Shown one piece after another: positions 36,334 to 49,265 of a DNA stretch of 64,000 bases. Both the position numbers and the translations under genes were made by a program. Location: the NCBI RefSeq assembly GCF_027887165.1, contig NC_077227.1:352614207-352678206 (forward strand). Direction: 5' to 3'. Position 1 is the first letter of the stretch. Each line of letters starts with the position of its first letter. The DNA is from Monodelphis domestica (lineage: Eukaryota; Chordata; Mammalia; Didelphimorphia; Didelphidae). The notes beneath the pieces were generated by a model. The model made no database searches. It saw only the letters and a list, made by a program, of their open reading frames with translations, and was not told where the DNA came from.

Positions 36334-37180
36334 TGTGACGGCAGAAATGTTTTTTATATTAAAAATAAAGTGGTTGACAGGGAAATATTCCCAATTATGA
36401 AATATACCCAAGTCAACTGGGTTTTATAGAGATTTTAATTAATTCAATGAGGAATTAAAGGAGAGAGAATAAAAGAGGAATAAGTATGAAGGGCCTTAGC
36501 CAACATGGCCTAGACCTGAGTCTTAAGAGAGAGATTAGTCAGTCTTTAATCACTCACCAGAAGATCTGTCCAAGCAAGGATTCTAGTGATCAGAGAGGCA
36601 CCAGCTGCAATTCAGACTTCCCAGCTGACTGTCCTGAGAGAGGCCCAGGTGAGACAGTCTCCTTAGAGGGAGTTCCAGCCAGAGTCCTCCTCAAAGGGAG
36701 TTCCAGCCAGAGACTGTCCCAAGAGCCTGTTTGCAGAGCTCTCTCCCAACAGTCTCTTTAGAGACTGTATTTAAGACTGTCCTTCAACAAACAGACTGCT
36801 CTTTTCCTTATAAAGGGAATTTTCTCCTATGTCACCTCCCCTAAGTTATCCCATCTACCAAAATCACAGTAGGCATTTTTCAAAGGACAGACCATTCTTA
36901 GTTCACACCTGAGTAGATTAGAATCTCCAAGTTTTCACCTCTTTGCTCCTTGTAAGTTCACAAGTTGCTTGACCTTTATAGGTACTTAGCACCCTTTTGT
37001 ATTAGTCCCAAAATAGGCATGGCTTAAGTATGGGTTTAAGTACTTTTCATTGTTTAGCAAGGAGTTTTTTCCCCTAAAGCAGGCCTAAGTAGGGGTGGAA
37101 CAGAGCTCACATTCCCGAACTAAGTTACTTTCACTGCCCAAATGGAGAATGGTCCCAATGTGGAATTTTCAAGGTTTACA
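36334..37180 (-). mobile_element. LTR of an endogenous retrovirus (fossil), related to 13903-14878
   Basis: On the - strand it starts TGTAAACCTTGAAAATTCC and ends GCCGTCACA, sharing start, end and the AATTAAA/CTCTATAAAA region with the solo LTR at 13903-14878. About 847 bp. No clear target duplication and no internal sequence next to it; probably a solo LTR. Confidence 0.75.
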
Positions 37181-37469
37181 ATCCTAACCCCATGTTGGGG
37201 GCTGTTCCTGGGTAGGTAAAACTGGCTTTATAGGCCCGTGGATAGAACTGCTTGTGTGAATTCATCTGACACTATAGAGTATATTAAGAGGTGTGAGGCC
37301 TGGGGAACCAGTAAGTACTGGAATGTGGAGAGGGCTTGCAAAACTATTGTGTTATGACTCCTACTTTGAGAATCCATTGAACATAGAGAGGATAAGGTGA
37401 CTGGAAATAAAATTTTACCTAAAACAACTTTAGCTAAAGGTATTTTGAACTGGATTAGTAAGATAAGGA

Positions 37470-37618
37470 TTTTTTTTTAAACTTTTACCTTCAGTATTAT
37501 CTATTTAGTATTGGTTCTAAGGTAGAAGAGTTGTAAGGACTAGGCAATTGGGGTTAAGTGAGTTGTCTAGGGTTACATAGCTAGGAAGTGTCTTGAGGCC
37601 AGAGTTCAACCCAGGACT
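37470..37618 (-). mobile_element. SINE1/WSINE1-type SINE, 5'-truncated
   Basis: Tail and middle present (agtattggttctaaggtaga, gggttacatagctaggaagt); the tRNA-like head is missing. Confidence 0.8.
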
Positions 37619-37922
37619 AAGCTAAGGATTCTAATATTTTAACTCTTTCATAAAAAATTGAAGGGGGAAAGTGGTAGAATCTAGTATATTGGATTTAGGA
37701 TGTGGGATTCTGAAAATTTTCAGTTTTCTCATTTCTGATTTAATACTTTAATACTAGTTTAGTATATTGATTATGTTTTAGGAATCTTGGAGATCTGGTT
37801 CTAATTCTAGTTTATCACTAATATGGAGCCATATTTCATTATTTGTAAATGAGGGAGAGAGATCTTAATGAAGTTCTTTATTATTACTTCATTGTGTTAA
37901 TCATTTACTGGAGAGCTTAGAT

Positions 37923-38375
37923 CAGGGGTCCCCAAACTTTTTACATGGGGGCCAGTTCACTGTCCCTCAGACTGTTGGAGGGCTGGACTATAAAAATAAC
38001 TGAACAAATTTGTATACCACTGTTTGGGATAGCGGAGGCTGCAGTACTGATGGACCTGTCACACAGCAGTATATACAGTGCAGAATCCTCTCCCCCAGAT
38101 AGCTGCTCACCATGCTGACTTCTTCCATTGTGCAGACACACAATCCTTTGTGCTGTGACATGGTCAGTTACTCTCAGAACAAGGCACCACTCAAAGGATT
38201 ATGTCACCGGAAGTAGTATTCCACGCTTTGTGGCACTGCCACATACAATACTCCCAAGATCACAGGATATAGATGCATCTTATGATCCTTTCACTGACCA
38301 CCAATGAAAGAGGTTCCCCTTCTAGAAGTGTGATGGGGGCCGGATAAATGGCCTCAGTAGTTTGGAGACCTCTTG
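37923..38375. mobile_element. hAT (Charlie-type) non-autonomous DNA transposon with both ends
   Basis: 453 bp with inverted termini CAGGGGTCCCCAAACT and AGTTTGGAGACCTCTTG, flanked by GCTTAGAT (37915-37922) and GCTTAGTT (38376-38383), 7/8 matching as expected for the 8-bp hAT duplication. The interior (ggccagttcactgtccctca, gaccaccaatgaaagaggtt, gggggccggataaatggcct) matches a hAT consensus I recall from several unrelated vertebrates. No transposase. Confidence 0.88.
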
Positions 38376-38383
38376 GCTTAGTT

Positions 38384-41300
38384 CTTAAGGTGTTCGGTAA
38401 GTGTTTATTGTTGTATTGACAGTATAAGTATTGGCAATTTATACTTGGCAGAACCCTTTTTTTTGCAATTTCCTTTAAAAACCAAAACCGTAATGCATAA
38501 GACTTAGAGTCTTTCTAGAAATGGGTTCTCTGAATGTTTTAATTTTTTAGACTTGTGAAGTCTAAATTAAATTAGTGTTTTTATTTTGGAACATGTTTAA
38601 AAGCAATTATGGGCATTATATATTTTCGTATACTTTTTATGTCAAATAATGAAGTCACATGCCAACTTCCTGTGCCCTGCCACATTGTAACCAACACTTC
38701 TAACTAGGCCTTATACCTTGCATGTATTTAAGGAGAGATTAGTTAAAGATTTCTGACTTGACGGACTTCTGTTGAACTAGAGAGGGTTCATAGCATAGAC
38801 TAAATAAGCAACTGATGGTGGATTTTTAATGATGGATTTTCTTTTTTGTGTAATTTAATTTTGTTAATCAGAATTTGAGGACTAGAAAAATGTGACATTC
38901 AAGATTTCCTTGTCAGTATGTCCCAGATGAAGTTATATATATTCATTTTCTTAGGCACTTGTGGATTGGGGGATTGGGCTACATCAATTTTTATTATAAA
39001 ACAGTTGAGTATGAAACTTGAATTGTAGATAATAACATTTATTACTCTTACTAAATAGAAAACATTATTTTCTTATATAACACATGTGGAAAAGTAACTT
39101 TTGTGGTAAATTATAATTTCTAATTCCAGCCTATTTTTTAATCTGGTATTTTGTTTCTGTACTTTAAAAACTTTAGTTTTTCTGAACTAGATTTTTATTG
39201 TTGGGGACCATTTTTAATAGTGCAGCATTCCATGTGAATGTGGGACTAAATTAAATGTCTTCATGCTGAGTTACTGGTCAAATCGCATCTCTGAGCTTGT
39301 TTTCTGACTTGTAAAATGATTGTAAAACTATTTTAACTTTTATATTCTTAGCTTTAGCATTTTATAAAACAGTTGTCATGTCTGTTTCCATGATCTATTT
39401 AAAGTTTTAGAACATTTGAGAAACAAATATCAGTAATTAAACACATGCTAATTATCATTTACATAGTATAATCAGAATAGATTAGTTTAGATACCTAAAG
39501 AGATAAAAAAAATTTGTAATGCCTCGTGTATTTTCTGGAACAGAAGATTGAACCCTAAGGACTTTTTAAGACACCATGATATTATTGACATTAAAACTAT
39601 ATACTATTATATACTATCTACTATTCTACTTTGTAAAGTCCTGCAAAGTAGATAGTGAAATAAAGTGAAATAATGATGAATAATTACTCAACTTGGAGAG
39701 GTGAAAGTTTTTATCCATATAAAAAATGTGGGTCAGCGTTTGAAGGGTTGAATTAGGTCCTTGGGAAACAGCCAACAAAATAAAATGTTTAAAGGTTTGT
39801 CAGTTAATATAATTTTAATATAAAATTATAGGAGACATATAGGAATTGGATTTTTTGGTGGGCATTGCCTCTGCTTTGACAGGAATGCTTTTGTGATTTG
39901 TCACGGCTGAATTCTATCCAGATGAACTTGGTATACCTTGGTAGTTTTGTAGTTTCTGTTCCATTGTGGCATGAGAGATTATTGAATCCCCAAAATACAG
40001 AATGTGAGGGTAGGGTAAGTAAAGTATGAAGAGGGAATGAGAAGTGTAAAAAGGGTATGACCAAAAGCATAACAAAGCTGATAGGGGTTTTTGGGTCAGC
40101 ACTAAATAGGACTTTAAAGCTCATTTAGATGAATCCTTTTTAACCCAAGGGGGAATTTTGGGCTTGGAAATGAATATGATTTAGGCATAGTTTAGTGGCT
40201 AATACTGGAACTAGTATCTGTACTTGAGTCTATAGGTCTTGGTTATATCAGTAACAGTAAACTTTCAGGAAATTGTAATTTGGGTTGATTTATTTGCCAG
40301 CTTCATTTGATGAAATTAGTCAAGCATGAAATGCTTCTTGTGTTAGGCATTATGCTTAGTGCTGCTTAAGGTGAAGTTCAGAGGCCTTCTTTCTCATCCT
40401 CTGCCTTGTGGATCACTTTTCTTGCAAAGAGAAGTAAAGATAACCGGGAAAATTGAGAAACTAAACATATCTCTAAATTCGTGTTTTTATGTTAAGAAAG
40501 GTAAAAATAAGAATTCTGGATCTTATGTGACTGTTGGAGAACAGGCAAGGTAGGGATATCTTTACAGTGAGGAAGGGTGAGTAGAGGGAACCAATCCTAA
40601 AGCCTAGTTCTTAGGAAATTTTCTAGTTTGTTCTTTATGAGTTATTTGGAACCCAAATTGATTCTAGTGCTCACTTGGCTACTTAGTTAATCTGTTCATG
40701 ACTTTCCTACTTGGGAATTATAGAACCATGAGAATTTGGCTAAGATTTTAGGTCATGGGTATTTCCATACTGTTCTACCACTTCTCACCCCCTATTCTGT
40801 GTTTTAACTCATGTAGTTTTCTGAAATGTGTTTTGTTTTCTTAGTACCACCAAGATCCAGCCATCAAAGATTAGTAATTGTAAGTCCAACCAGTCCATTC
40901 AGAGAAAATTTCAGAAAACTTTTATTTTTTTCTTTTTTGTTGGAATCAGCATGGATGGGTGTACTGCTGGTTCAATAAATATATTTTTATATACATGTAT
41001 CACAGAAATCTTACATTCCATTTTAAAACTGCAGAAATAGATTTTTTTCAAGCCAAAAAAATATCTGCCATTACTTTTGTGAGTTCATGCAAAAAAATGG
41101 GGTAGAGTCATACAAGTTAGTTTAGTTGGAAGTAAAAATATTGCATTAAGGAAGCGGTTGCTTGATGTGCTGCCAAACAGGTCCTTAACTGTGGCATTAA
41201 GGCCATACCAATTTTATACATATATACAAATAAATTCCCATATAAAAGATAGGGATATCACATTTTCTTTAGGGAAAAAACATGGCAGGGTTGCTTACGG

Positions 41301-41754
41301 GTTATTCTGCACAGGTTTTTCTGTCCAAACATTTTTTGAGGCTCCTTTTATGTTGATGCATTTTTGTTGACAGTGGCTTTATTTTTGGCCTCTGCCTTTT
41401 GAGGTGGAATACTCTTGTTTATGAACCCATCTGTATTCTGCAAATATTTTTGGACATTGTCTGAATTTTTTCCTACCCAAATCTGTATCCAGGGGTGATT
41501 TCACTGGTGATAAACTATAACTTTAAGGATTCAGACCTATTAGCTGAGGTTAAGATCTTAAAAAAGTGTAAAATGGTGAATAGTGAAAAATGGCTCTGGA
41601 AATTTCCTTCTCTTCATATATGCTTGGGGAATGAACACTGTAATGGAACTAGTATGATAGTTGCTTTTTCTTTTTGTAAATGGGGGAAAGATGTAAAAAT
41701 TCAACTTCAAGGGCTTGTATCCTACTTAACCTAATCCTTGACTTCAAGGAAGGA
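38384..41754. other. Repeat-poor stretch downstream of G3BP1
   Basis: No genes or repeats recognised. Another AATAAA lies at 40975 before a TA-rich stretch and could end a long G3BP1 transcript; unproven. Confidence 0.4.
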
Positions 41755-41880
41755 ACTAAGCATTTATGAAGTACCTACTATATGCCAGGTACTGCTAAGC
41801 ACTTAAATATTTCATTTGATCTTCACAACAACCCTGGGAGGTAGGTGTTATTGCCCTCTTTTTTTGTAGCTAAATAAGCA
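41755..41880 (-). repeat. MIR remnant
   Basis: Antisense MIR tail and core: acctactatatgccaggtac, tttcatttgatcttcacaac, aaccctgggaggtaggtgtt. Confidence 0.75.
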
Positions 41881-41921
41881 GAGTACTGGGTTTTATTTTG
41901 GGCTGTCCCAACTACTCGTGG

Positions 41922-41939
41922 CCCCCCCCCCCCCCCCCC
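41922..41939. repeat. Poly-C tract (18 C)
   Basis: Uninterrupted C run 40 bases after the MIR remnant. Confidence 0.95.
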
Positions 41940-44900
41940 AGGTAGATGGCTTTTCCAGTTATCTCTTTTCCATGACTTTTTGCAGTGTACATAAAAGGAG
42001 CAAATCCTTTGAAGATGATCTCCAAGATTGTTCTAAGTTTTGGTTGTTGTCTGCCATGGATGAGTTATGTTATGGCCTGTCTTTGACTAGCCAATGAATC
42101 CAAGTCCTGACTGGAGCAAATTAAGCTTTTTTTATACACTACAAGTCTGCAGCCTTTTGAAAATATTGAAAAGGTTTTGCTGTTCTTTGAAGACAAGATT
42201 TATTTTTTCCTTTAAATTTATCAGATTTATAACTTTAAATCAAATTAAATTTGGAACAATTTGGAAGTGGTAGGTGGATCCTGGCATTTTTTTTTTGTTT
42301 GTTTGGCCAGGGTCAAAGAATTTAAAATGTGTTCAATCTGTGATGTATGGAACCTCCTTGTACTTACTTAAATTCTATTTTCTGGGTACCAGACACTATT
42401 GTAGTAAAAGCTTTTAAGTGACCAGCTAAGAGTATGTGTTCTATTGAGATAGCCTTTGGGAGCCTCCAGGTCACAATGAGGTACTGGAATTTCAGGTGAC
42501 CCCAGAAATGGAAAGAAAATTGTGGAATAAAATGTTTTTGCATGGAGTGATTTAAAAGACATCAAGGATAATATTGGAGAAATAGGTAGGCTGGTCAGGT
42601 GTTGGATCCCGCTTGTATCTGAAAGGTAAAATGACCTAGAAGAAACTCCCTTGCATTGGCCAGATCCTCCATGGAGGATTTTTAGAAGTACAAAGACAGA
42701 AATTGCACACAAGAATATATAGTTGGGTTGTGTGATATGTACTGAATATAGGGACATACTTGTACTGATCCGAGTTATTCTCGATCAATAAGTATTTGTT
42801 GGCATTACATGTTTGTCTTGGCCTCCTCTTTCCCTGTGTGTTGTCTTTTCTTATTTAAATTAGGAATCCTGAACCTGGGCAGGTCATATGCTGTCAGTTT
42901 TACACATGGGCTGATGGGTCTTCTGGGAGAAGGCCCATGAACTTGTAATTAAAAAAATATTAAAAAATTTAAACATCAATTCCCATCGTAACCCTAGATT
43001 CTATTTTGTGCATCTTAAGACATTCTGAGAAGGTATTCTAGACTTTACTAGACTGTCAAGGGTCTGTGACAAAAAAGAACCTCTGGCTTGTGGCATTTAA
43101 TCTGTTCATTATTTTGATACTGTGGTAATGCATAAGTCTACGGGTTTATATAGATAAAAATACAGACTTTTTTATTGTTAACCTTTGGGTAAAGTCAAAA
43201 TGATGTGCTTCTCCCCTCTCTGCCCCCCCTCCCCCTCACGCCCCTCAAACTGGTTAGTAAGAAGATAGAAATATTCCCTTTTGGAGAAGGGTCAATGAAT
43301 AGGAAGTACTGCTTTTAAACTTAGTTTAGTTGAAAGCCCAGGTCAGTCCCAAGGGCATAGATTCCCCTTCTAAACCAAAGTGGCTCCTATTTGTGGTCAG
43401 CATTTGGAATGATTCTGGCTTGAACATTTAGGGAAGACTAAATGGAAACTAGCCCAAGCAGTAGGTACCAGATATAGTGACCCATTCAACATCCTATTTA
43501 ATGCCTAATATAATGTATGCTATTGACAGAAAGGACTCCAATATGGTTACCAGTCATTTCTGACTTTTTCCTCTTCAGTCTTTTTTAGGTGGTAATGAAT
43601 CCAACTTAAGAGTCTAAATGGAATGCCATTTGATTCACACACTATTGTTTGAGGGCCCTTATGATTTTAGAAGTGGTTTTTGCTGTTGTCTTCTAGACAG
43701 TGCTTGTATTATGTGCAAACTTATTTGATGCCATTGATAAGAATAGGAAGGAAAAACTGGAAATTTAAACCAGGGAGAGGACAGGCTGGATCAGGGTCAG
43801 TCCCATCACTAAAATTATTATTTTTACAAATAGAAGCTGAATATTCTGGAATTTTTAGTTTGAACATTGAACAGTTGATTATGGAAGCACTTGGATTTCC
43901 AACATACAGATGTTTCTGAGGATGCAAGTTTTACTTAGGCATGCTATTACACTTTGAAATGAGGTAGAAATATTTCTAATTTAGAGGAAATTGAGCTGAT
44001 TAAATCACTAGCTGCTGAAATATCTTCTCAAAGAGAGCAGGACATTTCCTTTTCTGTCCCTCAGTAGTGTAAAAGAATTCTACAGGTTTCTTATGATTTT
44101 GTTTAAAGCCTCTTCCTTTGAGAGATCATTTTTACATTTTCAGAAAGCAACCTCATTAAAAACTTCATGCCAAGCATATCTTCATATTTTCCCTTTATAA
44201 TTTTCATTGATTCTCCCTTCATTCCTTGTTGTCATTGATCCCAAATATCCATTTTCTTAAATTTCTATCCTTTACCTTGAAATGCCATTCCACTAAAGGA
44301 AAGTTAATGAGTCAGTTTGATAAGTGACTATAGAGTGATACTTAAAGCAATCTTTTTAATCCTAAAGCTTGAGCACAGGAGCAAAACTCATCAAATCATA
44401 TCATCACTTATAGCTGTGACCAGCTGAAAAAAGTTAGTAAAATTCTCAGAATGCTTAAGAAATAGAACAAATCGTAGGAACATGAATTCCATGTTTACTT
44501 CAGCCATATTTCTTTTTCAACACGAATTGAGATATGCAAGTTTTAGGTAAATTGACTTTAAGGTAGTTGTTGGCAGCCACTCATAACCTACCTTAGGTAA
44601 CAGATTCCTAGGAGACAGTGTTGCTAAAAGCTATCTTCTTATAGTATTCATTTGCATTTCTAGTTCCCCACCCTCAACACCTAATTTGCTGTTGGTGAGA
44701 TTTGGAAATCCAGTGTCTTTAAGAACAGAGGGGTGGTGACCTGGGGAAAAGGCCAAGAAAAGGCAGTTCATAAACTTGTTCAAGACTACATGCTCCCAGT
44801 TCACCAGATTAATGGCACTGGATTCCATCTTGTACATCCCCTTGTCCTTGACAGATGCCTCCCTCTTGTTAGATCTACCTTGAATATTTTAAATACAAGG

Positions 44901-46959
44901 AAGAAAAAGGTAAAGGAGAAATTCTGGAATGGGATAACCTCTACTCCTTAATCTGGATTTTCTGAGATCCAGTTTATGCTTGGTCTAGGAGGAGCTGCCT
45001 TTTGTTTTCCCAAGGTTTGAAGACAGACCAAATTTAGTTCATGAGCCATTTTGAGCCCAGCCAAGGCCTATTTTAATCTATGTTCTACTGATCATGTTCC
45101 AAATAAGGAAATAACACTGAGGTTTTTGGGAATTGGAAGGGGACCCCAGATTACTTGTCTCTGAAGCACACAATTTCATCTGCTTTTCCTTTAGACAGAT
45201 TCTGAGCCTCAAGAGACTCAACTCCATTTTTACCATGCTCCAAACTCTTCAAAGCTCTTTATCACACACTCTAAAACTTTCCATATTTTCTTACCTCTGT
45301 TTTCCTCCTGTCCTCCCTCTTCCCAACACTGTCAAGATTCTCAAAATAGTTCATATTCTTAGATTAGGGTATATGAAAGCTAGTAAAGGATCTTACACAT
45401 TTTCCATTTGCTGAATGATGTGAGAGCACCCATCTCTTGTTTTTATATTTGATACACTGAATCAGAACATAGGGAAGGGGCTTTGGAACATAGAATATTA
45501 AACCTGGAGTAGATCTTATAAAGACCTCTTACAATTGAGGAAAGGTACAGAAAGGAAAAATAAAACCTTGTCTAGGTTTACACAGTGTATGTCTAGGACT
45601 AAAAGGCGTTGCTCTTAGTCATGAAGGACTTAAGTCATTCTAGAGATAATTGTTTCTCCTAAGAAGGTTCCAATCTCCGTTTCATTTATCTTAGTAGTTT
45701 GTTATCCATATAGATGGCAAGTAGCTCAGGAAGTTGACTCAGGTTCTTCCTGCTTCTAGGACAGATAGCAGTTTTGGAGAGAGAAAACAATTTTACAATG
45801 AAGTCCATTAATTTTAAGGGCAGTCTTTGAACTTGAGGAAAGGGCTGAGGAAGATTGGCTTTGGATCTGGAAGACTCACCCCTAGTAATGGGCTCTATGG
45901 TGCTTTTGGTTTTAATTTCAAGAAACTACCCTGACAAAGCTTAGAAAATCTTAAATCCTATTGGTCATTGTACTGCTTTTGGGCAAGTGTCCATACTTGT
46001 TTTTAAATGAGTTACTTTTGTATGCCCAAATTCTCTGCTTAGTTCTGATGTGAAGGTGACCCCTGGAATTTTAGAAAGTTATGCCAGTGGAGGACACAGT
46101 TCTGTTATGTCCTGCCAAGTTGGAGAAACTTTCAGTATCAGCTTAGTGATGGACCATATTACTTGTCAATGGAGCATCATCACTTTGTGTGTTGAGACAC
46201 ATTACCAGAAGGTTAGCTATCAGATAAGTTTTTTTTTTTTTTTTTTGGTGCTATATCTGCTCCTGAATTGGATTTTCAAAAGTGCCCAGGTGGAAAGATT
46301 GCCCTCACGGATGTGATCATAGACCTTTTTGAAGAGCTGAAGAATAGATTGATTTGGACTACTCCAAAAACATTTTGCTGCTTGCCTTTATGTAATTTTC
46401 TTCATTTGATCTAAGACTACTGGGGAGTCCTCACAGATGAATTGAAGTTCAGAGGGGAGAAATAATTTGTTTTTTATCACATGGGGAGTTAGTGGGAGAG
46501 CTGAGTTTAGAATTTAGGGTTTCTTGATAGTAGGCTGTCAAGAGGGGAACTTGCTTTTTGGTTTCTGGATTGCTACAGATGTTTTAAAACATGAGGTTGG
46601 TACAAAGCCTCATTTCAGAAAAAGCTTGCCAGGCAAGAGAACAGTTGGGAAAAGGCATTTAGGAAGACTGACCTTTTTTGCATCAGGGAAGGGAGGTGGG
46701 AAGCAGGACTTGTAGAGTAGAGCGGGGAGCTAGCTACTTCTTACTTTAAACTGAGCTGGAGAAAGTTCTTTTTTGAAACTGGCTTTATATCACATTCTCA
46801 GTTGACTGGTGGTTTGAGTCAATTAGTTGGGTCTTAGGAACAAAGAAAGAATGGGGAATGAGAGAATGACTTGTATTTTATTCTTGGAAAGAAATTACGA
46901 TGGTAACAAAGGGAAAAGGGTACCTATTGGTCCTTTCTGTAGATTTATATGTTATCATA
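41940..46959. other. Intergenic stretch with little recognised
   Basis: A weak antisense MIR-like trace lies at 45463-45625. The open frame 42368-42757 (- strand, 129 codons) is the longest non-gene frame here and resembles nothing known. Confidence 0.4.
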
Positions 46960-47265
46960 GATCATAGTTCACAATGCTATATAGTGCCTTAAGATTTAGA
47001 AAATGCTTTTCCTATAACATTCCTATAATTGTTGGGGATGTAGCTGGTAGAAAGATTGTTGTCCCCATTTTACAAATGAGGAAAATCAAAAAAGGATATT
47101 GTTGAAAAAATTTAGATATCTAGTTTAACTTTTTATAGGTGAGAAAATAGAGGTCAAAGGGATAAATAATGACATGATGAGGGTCAGGCAGCAAGTTAGA
47201 AACAGAACATTAGAACTCTGCTTTTCCAGGTATCTTTTTTTCTGCATCATGCTGACCCTCAGCTA
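46960..47265 (-). repeat. MIR-family remnants
   Basis: gttgtccccattttacaaat and aggaaaat, then a second similar unit with gagaaaatagaggtcaaagg and agggtcaggcagcaagttag. Confidence 0.55.
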
Positions 47266-48169
47266 AATTGTATAACAAACATGTTCCATATTTGATCCTG
47301 TTAATGAAATTACAGATTCAGTCCCTATACTTTGGGTCTGTGCATATATTGAGTTTATAAATTAATGTCTACAGATTTCCTACTTTTAACTAGGGAATAT
47401 ACTTAAAAAGATTAAAGGTAAATGGAAGTATCTCTAGACCTTTGATACCATCAGTGAAATGAATTACTGGATTACAGAAGAGACAGGTCATTCTGTCCAT
47501 ACCTCTCTGGTTATTCAAAAAGAGTAGAACTCTCACATGTTTTCTTCTGATCAGTATCTCACCAGTTCTTTAAAGAGCCCTAGGAAGAAGAGTTCATACC
47601 ACTTTCAGAGGAAACTGTTGCAGCCTTCGCAAGTATAAACCCTAAAGCTTGAGTAGAACAATTTCCTGATCCTTTTTGCTTTGTGAATAGGACATGGACC
47701 TATTATAGCAGCATGTTTTATAGGTCAAATATGCCTCCTCTTTAGTAGGGAGGCCTATTAGCCGAACTGTAATTAAGAGTACTAAAGTGAGTAAGACTAT
47801 TTGCTAATTAAAAAGAGAAAGAATGTTGAAAGTTTGGACTTCTGCATAACATTTAGGCTATCCCCTCCCACTCTTAACAACTAATTGTGTGTGAGTTTTA
47901 AATGATTGGCAGTCATTTCTTTCATTCCCTTATTTGCCTTATTGCCCTGAATATACTATTCCTTCTTCTGTCCTTTCCAGTCTTCAGATTTTGCAAATCC
48001 ATTAAAACAGCATCAATTGATACTCATGTATCAGTAGTCCTATACTTGCTACATTTATCTCCATATCTTAGAATAAAAGAATCACAATGTTAAAACTGGA
48101 ACAATGTAGAACAGAGGGCATATAGAATGGAGTCTGTTAGAGATGAAAGGGACTGTAGATCCTAGGAAT
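47266..48169. other. Intergenic stretch with nothing recognised
   Basis: No gene or repeat recognised; short open frames only. Confidence 0.4.
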
Positions 48170-48910
48170 TAGGAAGTTTGTTTAATGGAGCCTTGCAGAC
48201 CTCATAGTTTTTGCTTCAGACCAACTGAAACCAAAGAAAGCCAGGACAACAGGTGATGCAATGATTCAGAGAGCAGGAAGGGGAAAAGCCATTATGCTCT
48301 GACTCTATGCTGCTTGCAAAACATCTTTCATCCCTAGATTATTTAGCTACTGCTATTCTGTAGCTGGCTAATGGCCTTCTGAAGAATATAATTTTCATCA
48401 GAGGGCTCTCTGAAGGGTGTATTTTTGGCTTGCCATTCTTTCTGCTCTGACTTCTCGACCCAATGTTCTGATGGAAATTTTCCAGAGCAATGAAATCTCA
48501 AAATGCGGGGGAAAGGGAGAGAAGCTCCAAGGCCCATTCCTGTTCCCCCTGGAAATAAATCAGCATCTTCAGGCGTAGGTTTGTCTGACAAAATGAGATG
48601 CTGAAACTGATGAAACAGTCGATGCCAACAGAGAAAAAGGGAGGAGGGAGAGATGCAGAGGGAAATATAAGAAGGAGGGGGAGAGAATAGCAAAAGAAAA
48701 AGAACTAATGACTCGGGGCACCATCTGAAGAAGCCTTAATGATCCCCCAAGTTATTGGGCAATAATTTCTACTTTGGAACTCAATGCGCTGTCCCTAAGA
48801 ATGATCAAGTACTTTAATTAATGCTTTAAATAACCACACATCTCCATCAAAATGGCACTAAGCAATGTCTGCATATTAGCAGTCTTAATATCTCACCATG
48901 CCTTTTTTTG
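48170..48910. other. Repeat-free block, candidate conserved non-coding element
   Basis: No repeat recognised; balanced base composition and homeodomain-type TTTAATTAATGC near 48815. The 116-codon open frame at 48343-48693 (-) resembles nothing known. Confidence 0.3.
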
Positions 48911-48917
48911 CAGCTTG

Positions 48918-49265
48918 AAATTATGAAATCATAGAATGTTAGCTGGAAGGAACTTATGAAGAGAGAACAGGGACTTGGACTTGGAAAGGGGTCTTGGGAC
49001 TTAGAATAGAGAATTTAAGAGATGAATAGGGAGAACCTTAGAACATAGTGTTAGGCCAAAAGGATCAAAGGATGAGTATTTGTCAGAGCTGGAAGGGAGC
49101 TTAAACTAGAGTATAAGATGCCAGAGTTTGAGGAGGTCTTAAAGATGAAGGCTTCATCCAAACACCTTCATTTTAAAGAGAAAAACCTGAGAGATGGGGC
49201 GGGGAAGGGTATTCACCTAAGCCAAAGTAATGGCAGAATTGAAATTAGATTCAGGTTTGAAGAGT
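48918..49265 (-). repeat. MIR/CR1-type remnants
   Basis: aatcatagaatgttagctgg followed by aaggaacttat, then cagagctggaagggagctta and ttcattttaaagagaaaaac in the usual antisense order. Confidence 0.5.

Noticed and set aside
36486-36761. 91-codon + strand frame with repeated 'ggagttccagccagag' words
   Set aside because: It lies antisense inside the LTR at 36334-37180; the repeated words are LTR sequence, not a gene.
42368-42757. 129-codon - strand open frame between the genes
   Set aside because: No recognisable domain, no splice context, and ordinary composition; chance frame.
48343-48693. 116-codon - strand open frame
   Set aside because: No family resemblance; the block is better considered as possible non-coding conserved sequence.
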